Shown here piece by piece: positions 22,792 through 33,054 of a stretch of 64,000 bases of DNA; the first letter of the stretch is position 1; every line of letters starts with the position of its first letter. The notes beneath the pieces are model-generated. The model worked only from the letters and a program-made list of their open reading frames with translations. It was not told the DNA's origin and searched no databases. Source of the DNA: Clavulina sp. PMI_390 (Eukaryota > Basidiomycota > Agaricomycetes > Cantharellales > Hydnaceae); NCBI GenBank assembly GCA_015039315.1, contig WIDE01000030.1:29315-93314 (forward strand). The letters run 5' to 3'. The position numbers and the translations under genes are program-made.

Positions 22792-24067
22792 TTACAATCC
22801 ATCACGGGCCGTAGGAGGAGCCTCGTCCTCATCATTTCGCCAGCGCGCAGATCGGCTTGAGGAAGCACCGTTGTTCGCAAGGTTTTCAGCGGGGACGACG
22901 AATTGCCTGGCTTGGTTTAAGTTGGGGACAAGAGGAGCCGCGTCCTCGTCATTTCGCCAACGTGCAGTTCGGCTCGAGTAAGCCTCGCTGTAAGCAAGGT
23001 TTTCAGCGGGGACTACGAATTGCCCGGTTTGGTTTGAGTTGGGGACAAGAGGAGTCATATCCTCATCGCTTCGCTGGCGAATAGCCCGGCTTGAGGAAGC
23101 CCCATTGTTGGCAAGGTTCTCAACGGGGACTGTGAATTGCCCAGTTTGGGCTGAGCTTGGGACAAGAGGGGCCATGTCCTCGTCGCTTCGCCGGCGCGCA
23201 GGTCGGCTTGAGGAAGCACCGTTGTTAGCAATGTTTTCAGTGGGGACTACGAATTGCCGGGTTTGGTTTGAGTGGGGTACAGGAGGAGCCATGCCCTCGT
23301 CACTTTGTTGCAGTGTGGGTTGCCTCCAGGTTGCCCCGTTGTTGGGAGGGTTTTGAACGGGTCCGATGAATCGCCAGGTCTGGATGAAGTTGGGGGCAAA
23401 ATTGTGGAGGCGAGCAGTGGCAGCGGCCGCTGCATTTGGGGCGTCTGCAATCAGCATGGAGTTGGGCACCCAGAGACTACAAAAAGGGAGGCAGTATGGG
23501 GTGTAAGGGAAAGATGGCACCACGCAGCGTCCGGAGAGTAAGCGGGAGTATCGGACGATGAGATCGGGAATACATCAAGAGCCACTGGGTAGCGGAAAAG
23601 CACATACCGGAATGTACCTGGAGTCGTGTCAGGGATCAACATCCAAGGATGCTGCATTTCCGTGCATAACACTGCACTTCCGAGTTCAGGGGCTGGAAAG
23701 CCATTGGCCATTGGAAGGCTTAAAAACCTTCCATTCGCATTTTGGATGGACCAAGCTCCTCCCCCGTGGTTCTGGACAAGCCACTAGGTTGCCAAGGATC
23801 ATTACTCCCTTCTACTCACACCAAGAATGGATAGAACAACGTACGCGCTGGTTTGCCGCTTGGTTATTAGGCATGAAAACCATTGCTGCAGCATCATCTT
23901 CTCCGCTGACATCAAGGGCGAAGCCTGAAGCAACATGAAAGATCTTGACGCAACTTCAGCCGCTGAGCTCTTGACTGGACATCAAGCTGACCCACCGGAT
24001 ACCACCCATTGCGTATGACTTGCGCTTGCGCTTGAGACTGCATAGCTAGGTTTTGTTGAAAGTTCAT
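22792..24067 (-). CDS. Beta-trefoil (ricin-B-like) lectin with 39-residue repeat array (lectin 1)
   Basis: Predicted carbohydrate-binding protein of about 350 residues. The ATG at 24067 gives MNFQQNLAMQSQAQAQV then NGWYPV. Next come FHVASGFALDVSGEDDAAAM (first trefoil lobe), WLVQNHGGGAWSIQNANGRF and the second lobe with MQHPWMLIPDTTPGTFRYV. The third lobe has LWVPNSMLIADAP ... FIQTWRF. The QxW-type positions (NQRWLV, MQHPW, IQTW) and three lobes suggest a ricin-B fold; there is no toxin catalytic chain. The tail after IQTW is repeated five times at a 39-residue period down to the stop at 22792. The paralog 2.3 kb away has this tail only once. No secretion signal is seen, as for many fungal cytosolic lectins. 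Fold assignment is by pattern only. Confidence 0.6.
22820..23405 (-). repeat. Five tandem 117-bp repeats in lectin 1 tail
   Basis: Period measured directly: the block gaattgcc...ttggtttaagttgggg recurs at 117-base steps (for example 22900 and 23017), keeping frame at 39 codons. The protein unit follows QFVVPxENLANNGASSSR, then an Arg-rich RSDEDMAPLVP and N/S-x-Q-T. The unit nearest the lectin domain (FIGPVQNPPNNGATWRQP) is the most diverged, and the distal four are close to each other. Units are rich in Asn, Ser and Arg and are probably disordered. Confidence 0.85.
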
Positions 24068-25080
24068 CTTGGTGGCTGCGGGAGGTGGATGATTGCGCTG
24101 GGCGTGTGGATGGTGTGGAGGAGGGGGACGAGCAAGTGAAGGACAAGGCTAATATGGAGCAATACGATTGGTCAACCCAAGATGCCCGCGCTGCCCGCTC
24201 CTCTCCGCTTCTACTTATAGGGAAGCTGCTCAATCTTGCGCCGCGGTGAGGTTGGCCGGAGAATCGGGGCGAGATGCTCGTGTACCTGGTGCCGAAAGCG
24301 GAGAGCTTTCCTCTTCAAGCTCCACGAGGCCCCTGTGGCCCCAACATAAAGGGATCTGCGGCTCTACACCAATGGCCTGGCCCTACGCCGGCCATGGTTG
24401 GCTTTAGGTGTTGGCTTCTGGTGTTCATCGCCGGAAGCAAGTGCTGCTTCCTCACTCTGCGCACATTCAAGTTGGCACACCACATCCAGTTCAAACTTTT
24501 CAACACGTCTGCCTAATGGAGATATGAGTTACTTTGCGCTGCCGCCCTTGGAATCCTCAACTGCCTTCTTGAGCTTATTGAGTGCTGCAGTGGACCTCGA
24601 CCAAGGTTAATCATTGGGCCCTGAGTTACTCAATACTCTGAATCTCCTCCCAACTTGTGGTCCCGTAATGACCTTCACCCCTTCCTCGACACTCACACTC
24701 GCGATTTGAAGAGCACATCATCTCAGAAGAGAGGGTGCCACTACAGGCAACAGCATCAGATCGAAGAGGCTCGCAATGCAAGTAATGATCCAGAGACGCT
24801 CGCAAATCGGGCCTGAGAACGCGGTATGTATGCAACCAGAATTCTGACTCGCAAGAGACGCTGGGTGTTGCCCTCTATGGCGTTCTTCCACATCGCTTCC
24901 CCTCTGCGCGCTATGGAGGTATGGTTCCGGCTGACCAACGGTAGCCTGCCCACGCGATGAAGCAACATTATTACCACTGACACCCTGGCTATTTGCACCG
25001 TACGAGGCACATATCACACTCTGTGGGCACCATATGAACTCATGGCTCACAAATTTCACTGATGTGATGTGGGCAAGCAG
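24068..25080. other. Intergenic, part of segmental duplication (left unit)
   Basis: No intact gene. Stretches match 27184-28212. Examples are the lectin upstream region (gttggccggagaatcggg in both) and 24870-24960, which matches 27992-28085 (ttgccctctatggc then gcgcgctatggagg). It holds the lectin 1 promoter, with a TATA-like tataag on the minus strand near 24212-24222. Confidence 0.65.
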
Positions 25081-26035
25081 CAAAGACATCTCACTTTTGA
25101 AGTTCTGTCATTTCCATCCGAACGCCCGTCGATCCCTTTCTTCAAAAATTTCACCATACTCTCGGACCAATCAGTTATACCTCTCCAGGATCACCCCAGC
25201 TACTTTTCCCTCGTCGTCCTCGGTACTGTGTATATTGCATCTTGCCGCATTTACGGATGGAGGGATAATGAATCATCTCCCAATGACGAGCTGAGCCCGA
25301 TGCTAACCGTAGCTGACGAGTAGAGCTGCTATAGTGTGTTCGAATGAGCGCGGCAATCTCATCAAGAGTCAGGTCAGGTCGGAGTTCGTAATGAAACCTT
25401 TTCATACAGCATTATTATGCAAGAGCATGAAGCACTGTTACTGACAGCCTATGTAGCACATACTTGGAATAAGTCGGATGACGCTATGCCAATTAACCAA
25501 AGATTCATTATCTCAACGTGACGGTATTTACATCCAGCTAAGGGTGCACCGAACTTAGAGTCTTGTCATGGATTTGCTCGTTACCAACATCCTTTCCGAG
25601 ATGGCGAGTGACGGCGCCCTAAGACTTGTGATCGGGTAATAAAATAACCATTTATTGGCTGGCTTTTTCTGCACCCTCCCATAACGATGGATCTATTATG
25701 GGTAGAAGGGCAGTCACAAATTCCAGGTCTCAAATACAGTGTCCCATTCATTCGCGTTCATTCTAAGCTTGTGCAGGCGATCACGGCCAGCGCCAGTGGG
25801 AGCTGCAGATTATCGTCATCCCAATTGTTGCGAGAATGAAATAGAAATGTATTGAGTCATTGTTTGATGTCGTAACGGGCAGCTCTCGAGATAAGGACAC
25901 TGCAAACACTCTGACCATCTGAGAGCTACCAGGATCTGTGGCCTCCACCCACCGAACCCAGTGTCTCAAAGATTGCATGCTCGTTGAGCTTGACTCCATA
26001 TTGAAAAATCTTAAAATTCCAATGGGACGTTCGGC
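25081..26035 (-). pseudogene. ABC-F ATPase 3' remnant (left copy)
   Basis: Degenerate copy of the C-terminal part of the ABC-F gene found intact at 28213-31238. 25081-25405 aligns with about 28225-28600; both share catcgaccc/cgtcgatcc followed by aaaa-cttcacc, cctttccaggatc and gaatgagcgcggc. 25800-26035 aligns with about 28630-28855 (agctctc-agataagga, gaccatctgagag, tgttgagctt/attgagctcgactccat). Frames are broken by stops and indels. The Walker B/switch block LDEPSTHLD of the intact gene is not recoverable, and about 400 unmatched bases (25405-25800) interrupt it. No ATPase could be made from it. Confidence 0.75.
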
Positions 26036-26039
26036 CAGA

Positions 26040-26373
26040 AATATGTTTCAGGAGTACATGCAGATAATGGAGGAGAGTAATTAGGCTTGGTAAGGGACAC
26101 GGCTGCGTGCACAATATCTACCAATGTACTGAACAACTCGTCGGGCGACGAGGTGGGTTTGAATTGATTTTGACAGTGGTCCTCAAATGCCGTTCGAGGA
26201 GTGCCAATAGATGAGGCAGGTCTGTCCGACAACACGGCAGTGCCGATGAGCCATTGAGGTGCAGTGTCGTCAGAACGTGCAGAAATGGCCGAGGGATAAA
26301 GTGAGAGTAAAGAATGTAGGGGGAGGGGGGGGGGGGCATTTGGGATGCGGGGAAGGGTTGAAAAGGTGTGAGA
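26040..26373. other. Junction between the two duplicated units
   Basis: Boundary between the end of the ABC-F remnant and the 3' end of lectin 2. No gene recognised. A 12-base G run lies at 26325-26336 inside a longer G-rich stretch, a probable sequencing or replication trouble spot. Confidence 0.6.
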
Positions 26374-27183
26374 TTACACTTCGTCATAGGCTGCAGGAGT
26401 GATCGACGGGTCACTGCGCCGGTGTGCACGTCGGCTCGTGGTCGTGCCGGGATTAGCAACGTTTTCGGCTGGGGTGGCAAGCCGCCAGGTTTGGATCATG
26501 GTGGGATCGTATGGGTAGAGGCCGGCGACGGTGGCGGCACTTGCGTCTGGGGGATCAGCAACGAGCATGGTGTTTGGCACCCAGAAGCTGGTCAAAGGAG
26601 AAAGTACAGGGGAGGTGACCATCCAATGATCAGAGGGAGAAAAAAGAGTATTGAACGATGAGATCGATTATCCATCGCGAGCGGGTGGGTATCGGAAAAG
26701 CAGCACATACCGGAATGTACCAGGAGAAGTTGGGTCAGGGATCAACATCCAAGGATGCTGCATTTCCGAGCATAGCACTGCACTTCCGAGCATAGGAGCT
26801 GGCACACCACGGTCCGTTCGAAGGCTTAAAAACCTCCCATTCGCATTTTGGATAGACCAAGCTCCGCCCCCGTGGTTCTGGACAAGCCACTGTCGCGCCA
26901 ACAAGTTTGGAGTCACTATCTCGCTTCCACTCATCATGACAAAGGCATCAATCAGCTCACCAGTTGGTTTACTTGGCCAGTGTAGATGAAGACCATGGCT
27001 GCATCATCGTCTTCTCCACTGACATCCAGAGCAAGGCTTGAAGCAACATGAAAGATCTTGAGTCGACGACGTCAGCTGCTGGGCTCGTGAGCAGATATCG
27101 AGTCAACCAACCGAATACCACCCGTTGGGTACAACTTGTGCTTGCGCTTGGGATTGGATGGCTAGGTTCTGCTGAACGTTCAT
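26374..27183 (-). CDS. Beta-trefoil (ricin-B-like) lectin, no repeat array (lectin 2)
   Basis: Paralog of the lectin at 22792-24067. The ATG at 27183 gives MNVQQNLAIQSQAQAQVV, NGWYSV, then FHVASSLALDVSGEDDDAAM, WLVQNHGGGAWSIQNANGRF, MQHPWMLIPDPTSPGTFRYV, FWVPNTMLVADPP and MIQTWRLATPAENVAN. It stops at 26374 after a single tail unit (RRSDPSITPAAYDEV). Introns lie at the same places as in lectin 1, shown by the same exon ends (QVNQL joined to WLVQ). The three-lobe layout with a Trp in each lobe supports a beta-trefoil carbohydrate-binding domain. Its sugar ligand and cellular role are unknown. Because it has one tail unit, the single-unit form is probably ancestral and the array in lectin 1 an expansion. 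Confidence 0.6.
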
Positions 27184-28212
27184 CGCGGTGATTGAAGAGT
27201 GGGTGCGTCGGAATGTGTGGATGGTGTTGAAGGGGCGGGTGGCGTGCAAGTGGTGGACAGGGAGGATATGGAGCGATACGATTGGCTGGCCTCCAGGTGT
27301 CCGTGCTGCCGCTCTTCTCGGCTTCTACTAATTACGATGATTTGTGCAGGGAAGCAGCCTAATCGTGCACCTCGCGGTTAGGTTGGCCGGAGAATCGGGT
27401 CAGGATGCTCATGTGCTCTATGCCAGCTTTCCACTTTGAGCTCACGAGGCCCTCGAGGCGCCAACACAAACCATTCTGTAGCCCCGCATCTCAGTGGCCT
27501 CACCCACGTGTTGTTAGGTGTGACTATATCTTGAGAGGCGAAAACACGTGCTTTTGGGCACGTTCAAGTCGGCACACGACCCTCGTAAATCTGAAAACTC
27601 TGTTTTTCTGACGCCTCTACCTAATGAAGACATAAGTTCCACCTCGCTCTTGATCCTTTCCTGTCTTTGGGGCCCCCAAACGCCTTCTGTTCTTGTCTGT
27701 GCATGCACGACAAGCTCGATCAGGGTTGATCTGAACCACTAGGCCCTGAGCTTTTGAACAGTGAATTCCCCTCTCGGCATGTGCCCATAGGACTCCTTTG
27801 CTGCTTATACTCGTGATCCCAAGGGCTGCATCGTAAGAGAAGCTACTGCTGGGCGAGCCAAGGCAGGCAGGCCGCAGCAACAGCCCGAAGAGGCCCCACT
27901 AAGAGCAAATGACCTAGAGATGCTAGCAAATCGTGGCCTGAGAACAAGGTGTCTATGCAACCATAATTCATACTTGAAAGAGACGCTCGGTGTTGCCCTC
28001 TATGGCTTTCTTCCTCCTCACGTCCCCGCTGCGCGCTATGGAGGCATGGTGCCGGATGACCAATGCTGACCGGCACGCGCCATGGGAGGTATACCAACTG
28101 AGCAATACAGCTACTGACGTCCTAGCTATCACACCGGAACGTAGCGTGTATCATACCCTGCTCTACGAGCGCCGTGCGAAGCTGTAAAGTCGCAAATTCC
28201 ACTGATACGATA
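27184..28212. other. Intergenic, part of segmental duplication (right unit)
   Basis: No intact gene. Matches 24068-25080 in several blocks (see that entry). Holds the lectin 2 promoter and the 3' flank of the ABC-F gene. Confidence 0.65.
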
Positions 28213-31200
28213 TTAGCAGAGAGCGATGACTTTTGACAACAATTTGAGTTTCTTCATCTTCTTCTCCATGCTCTCCGAGTAGCCATCGACCCCCTTTTCC
28301 AAAAGCTTCACCCTACCTTTTGGGCCGACCATGTACACCTTTCCAGGATCCCTCCCAGCCTCGCCATCTTCCTCATCATCCCCGTCACTGTACTCTTGCA
28401 CCTCGCCGTCGTCATCCACGGAAGGAGGAATAATGGACGCCCCCTCAACAACACAACGAACCAAATGCCGGTCGTGGCTAACGAGAAGTACCGCTCCAGT
28501 GTAATGCTTCAGTGCCCGAATGAGCGCGGCGATGGTGTCGATATCAAGGTGTGTAGATGGCTCATCGAGAACCAGGAGGTCCGGGGTTGCGTAAACGATG
28601 ACGGCCAACGCAAGACGGACCTGGAAATTATCATGACCATTATCGTTGTGAAAATGAAAAGGGAAATGAATCGAGTCATGATCAACAATTCATGTCGTGA
28701 CGGCAGCTCTCAAGATAAGGAAGCAGCGGACCTTCTGACCACCTGATAATGTTCCAATGGGGTCTGTTGATCGTCTTCCACCGAGCCCAAATGAACCCAG
28801 CACCCCGCGGATTGTATGTTCATTGAGCTCGACTCCATGCTGAGTTTTGAATGTCTCGATAAAGTGCTCAAGCGGAGACATCTTTGCCACCTCAGTAGCT
28901 GACAGCTTCTCTACCGTGTGCTGGTCAAAGTAGCCCATCCGCAGCCGAGAGTGTCGCTCGATTGTCCCCTTCGAGGGTGTGAGTTCGCCGATCAGGAGCT
29001 TCATCTTTGATAGGAAGGTTGGAATGCATCAATAAGGATTCTGAGATCGACGGAGGAAGATTAAATAAGGGCAAGAATTGCCTCCACTCACCAACGTACT
29101 CTTGCCCTCACCGTTCCTCCCTACTAGGGCCGTTCTTGAGCCAGGATGAATAGTGATCGACACATCTTGAAGAACCGGGGTAGCGTTCGGTCCCTTTGCA
29201 TACGAAAATGAAATATTAGATGCAGAGATGAGCGCGCCCGGGAACCGCATGGCCTCCGGGCTCATGATGACCAGCTGAATGGGCTTATCCCCATAGTCGA
29301 TCTCGATGTCGGCACGACTTGTTAGGGCATATCCACCAAAGTCCCGATTGAGTTTGAATCTTTTCACAAATGCGCATCAGCAAATCAGAATGCCCCGATA
29401 TGATGAGCGTATCAGAGGTGGAGGCAGGAAAGCGACCTCGCACTGGAGAAGGTCGACCCACTGACCTGGTACCCTTCGCGGATCGTTCCAGCCCCATTCG
29501 GTCATCCAATTTATTCTGTCGACTCTTTGCCATTTTGGCCAGATTATCATTTCCGGTCTTCTTTGCAGTCTTTCGTGCACTCTCTATCGTTTTCACCATC
29601 GCGTCCTTTTTCTTATCCAGCGCATCCTTCATTTTGATCTTGGCTTTCCGCTCCTCGAGCATATTTCGCTCGTACTCGGAAAGGTTACCGTCAAAGTAGG
29701 TGAGTGTGCGATGTCGGAGAATAATGAGCTCTTGGGTGATGTTGTCGATAAAATCACGGTCATGAGCCACGACGAGGAGTGTAGTGTCAAATTGGTTAAG
29801 GTATTCTTGCAGCCAGATGACCGAAAGGACGTCTATGAAGGGAGGCGGTCAGGGTAATGTGTGGGAGCCTCCGGAAAGAAATTCACCGAGGTAATTGGTT
29901 GGTTCATCGAGAATTAACTATGAGCATGGGCATGCATGGCCAGCGTCAAACCAGATGAAATGCTAAATCAATCATAAATTACATACTAGATCGGGAGTTT
30001 GAAGCAAAGCAGCGGCCAGCGAACACCGAGAGCGCCATCCTCCACTGAGCGTCGAAACTTTTGCGTCCAGCTGCTCAGTAGTGAAACCAAGTCCAAGTAG
30101 AATAGTGCGCGCACGAGCCTCAGCAGTCGATGCACCAAGCTATGTAAAGATTGAGACATCTAGTTTGGATGGTTTTTCGTGAGGGGCGAAAGCGTGCTCA
30201 CCACATCAAGTGTGTTCTCCACCTCTACGAGCATTGCAGCGGCGTCAGCAGCATCTGTAGCCCCTGCCTCACCGCTCTTAGTGCGATCGACGCTAGAAAT
30301 TGATATAATGATCGTTAATGGCATGCATTACGGAAACATAAGTGAGCAGTCATACCGAGCTTGGGCTTCGACCTCCTTGGCTTCGGCAACAAGGAGCGCC
30401 TTTCTCGCATCCGCCCCACGGGCCCCGCTCCTCCTAGATGCCAATTTCTGCGCCTCACGGAGTTCTTCCTTGGCTCGAGATAATAGGACATTGGCTAACG
30501 CAAATGAAATCTTGCGAGGTGATGCGTTATTGATAGCCTCAGATAAAGCTAGGACATATTAGACCAATAAATCACATGCAAAAGCAAATATGTGGCAGTG
30601 GAATATCACAAACTTTGATATTCCCATGCAGCAGCTTCCCTCCGAGTATCCGCCTTCACGACAGCCTCAGTAATTGTAAGATCCAACATAGTTGACTCAG
30701 CATCCACTATCTGGGTCACAAGGAGGATTCGCATGTTCGTGGGGAGGCCCGGGATGAGCTTTTCTGCAATGGACTTGAGGAGAACTGAAGCAGGCAAGTC
30801 AGATGGAGAGCACATATACAATGCGATGCGGACAAACTTGATTTTCCCTCTCCATTTCTTCCACTCAACTAAGCAGCAGAAACTGGTCAGTACCCACAAG
30901 CAGCCACAGATTGCCTGTGAATGCACTCACGGAATAATGAATACCCGTCTTCAGCTTTAGATGGGCGTCAACGATGAGATCATTGTCACCTATGCTGATG
31001 TTCACTTGTTTCAAATCAATCTACGTCACAAGGTCAGCAATCGGTCATTGCTTCTTGGTGAGACCGCTCATGTTACTGTGCTTACCTCTTTCGAGAGAGT
31101 TGTGATAGTATCAACATGAAAGCGTGACTGCTGAGAGGTCGCAGTGATCAGGGGACCACTAGTACCAGCTCCTTTCACGGAAGGCGGAGCTGAAGCCTTC

Positions 31201-31238
31201 TTGGAGGTTTGAGAGGTGTTTTTCGAGCTTGAAGACAT
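28213..31238 (-). CDS. ABC-F family ATPase (two ABC domains, ribosome-associated type)
   Basis: Soluble twin-ABC protein of the ABC-F (GCN20/ARB1-like) family, which acts on ribosomes in translation or its control and not in transport; no membrane segment is seen. The ATG at 31238 starts MSSSSKNTSQTSKKASAPP. Domain 1 has DLKQVNISIGDNDLIVDAHL and Walker A GRNGEGKS on a 31-base exon near 30850. It then has LLKSIAEKLIPGLPTNMRIL, signature LSGGWRSRCSLAAALLQTPD near 30000-30060, and AHDRDFIDNITQELIILRHR. A Lys/Arg-rich linker (ERKAKIKMKDALDKKKDAM) follows, as usual for the family. Domain 2 has Walker A VGRNGEGKSTL, YFDQHTVEKL, signature LSGGQKVR, Walker B LLVLDEPSTHLDID and the switch SHDRHLV. An acidic tail and KKMKKLKLLSK end at 28213. 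The orthologue within ABC-F is not settled. Confidence 0.85.
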
Positions 31239-31570
31239 GATGGTTAGGTGCGGAGTGGGTTGGCTCAGAATGACTCTTGCAGGATTGATATTCGGAACCG
31301 GAACGCTCGGGACTTGGCATGAGTCCAAAGGATCGTGCAGACTGGTGCAGGTGATGAAGAATAGTCCTAAAATTCCATCTAAGCTTTACAAAAATCATTC
31401 ATATTTAAATCTATGGTTTTTGGAGCACTGATTGAGGAGAAATCGCCAGTGCAAGCAAGACGTGGGCAGCGTGTGGTGGGAGCCAGCGGAGTGAATTGCA
31501 TGCGGGTCTCGGAGCCGAAACTAATTCTTCGAAAACAACATTGCTCTTCCTCTGTGCACCAAACAAAGCC
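31239..31570. promoter_or_regulatory. Shared upstream region, ABC-F and EF-Ts
   Basis: A 332-base spacer between divergent starts. An in-frame ATG at 31328 could extend the ABC-F protein by 30 residues, but the Ser-rich start at 31238 looks more typical. No clear motif seen. Confidence 0.5.
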
Positions 31571-32786
31571 ATGCTACGCCTTCTTCCTCGAACTATTCCA
31601 CGGACGTGCCAGCCATCTCCAAATGGCATCAGAATATCTGCACGGCTCTACTCTACGCCCACGGCGCGCCCACCCGTTCAGCTCGTAGCAGAACTGCGAA
31701 AAAGAACCACCGTCTCACTCCAAAAAGCTCGTGAAGCCCTTGCTGCCAGTTCTAACGATGTGGATGCCGCGTTAAAGTGGCTTGAGGAAGACATGGTAGC
31801 AAGTGGCGCCAAAAAAAGCCGCTAAACTCGAAAGTCGGACGGCTGGGTCTGGTCTTATTGGCACTGTCGTGCTGTCAGATGGATCTGCCCCCTCTGCTGG
31901 CGCTCCCGCGCGCGGCATTCGAGCAGCCATCGTCGAACTCAACTGCGAAACAGACTTCGTCGCCCGTAATGAGCTGTTTAGCACATTGGCGCTAGATATT
32001 GCGCATACAGCTGCATTCCTCGTCGAGCCTGTTCCTTCCCCCCCTTCACTCTCTACCTCCACCCCCGAATCACCATCTTCAGAACTCTCCCACTCCTCTC
32101 TCATCCAAAATGTGCCCCTTGATTTCATTCAGGATGCTATCGTGGTTTCCCACAACGTCGTTCCTGAAATGAAGGTGGATGCCAGCGTCCAGCGAATGAG
32201 CACTGTGGCCTCATCCATTCGCGACGCCATGACCAAGATGGGCGAGAAGATTTCTCTCCGCCGGGTCGCCGCCATTGTCACGGACCCCATTCCTGGCCTA
32301 CAGCTAGGTTCCTTCATGCATGGCACTGTGGCTCCATCCAAGGGTGTCGCCAATGCTGGCAGCGTTGGCTCTATTGTCACTCTTGGTGTATCTGGAGAGG
32401 CCCCTTCCTCTGAGAACATCCAAACCGCTATATCCTCGGAGCCATACTGGACTGATGCACCCAAACTTGCTCGCTCGGCTGCGCGTCAAATTGTTGGCTT
32501 CGAGACCCAGAGTATACGTCCTGACAAGGAGTCGACGGCTCCTGCTGGTGGAGAAGCTGAAGAAGGGACAATGGTGCTATACAATCAGCCCGCGATGATG
32601 TTCCAGGGCTCAAGCCTCCCCGTGCACCAATATCTTCGTGAATGGAGTGCAAGCCATGGCATTGTTGAACCAGCACGCGTGGACGTTTTGCAGTTCATTC
32701 GGTGGAAGGCAGGGGAAGGTATTGAGAGTGAGTCGTCTCCCGCAGATTTCGCGGAAGAGGTTAGGAAGCTGCAGGAGGGTCGATAG
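31571..32786 (+). CDS. TSF1: Mitochondrial elongation factor Ts, frame broken by one extra A
   Basis: Guanine-nucleotide exchange factor for mitochondrial EF-Tu. The ATG at 31571 gives MLRLLPRTIPRTCQPSPNGI plus RLYSTP, a mitochondrial targeting peptide. The UBA-like EF-Tu-binding domain follows: LVAELRKRTTVSLQKAREAL and DAALKWLEEDM. At 31811-31817 a run of seven A occurs where the family alignment (GAKK then AAKLESR) needs six. The first frame ends 12 bases later at a TAA, and the rest of the protein runs in the next frame without a stop. That frame carries the core signature VELNCETDFVARN, MTKMGEKISLRRVA and a C-terminal LPVHQYLREW. Counting one base less gives about 404 codons. No intron is needed. 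A homopolymer sequencing error is the simplest explanation; a real null allele or slippage cannot be excluded. Confidence 0.85.
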
Positions 32787-33054
32787 AGGCGAGGCGAGGG
32801 TTATAGATTGGTTGAGTCCATTGCAATCTACAATATATAGCTACTAATCATGTATGAGCTCTATATCCACATCCCCGCATATCAACAATCCCCTGCACAA
32901 ATTATTACAGAGCGTTCGAGCGCTTTACGTTAGGATATGCTACACAAAAGGGGCTACTCGAGTCACGACCAATGTGGCCTACGGTAAGGGAGTCCCCTAT
33001 CCTAGGTACATCAGTCTCCTGTTCAATAACCGCCATCGAGACTGTTTGATATTA

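Noticed and set aside
26320..26340. G-run as a telomere or quadruplex-forming repeat
   Set aside because: A single homopolymer run inside a gene-poor junction, with no repeated unit.
22792..27183. Ribosome-inactivating toxin from the ricin-like lectins
   Set aside because: Only a beta-trefoil binding domain is visible. No glycosidase domain or its active-site pattern is encoded on either strand nearby.
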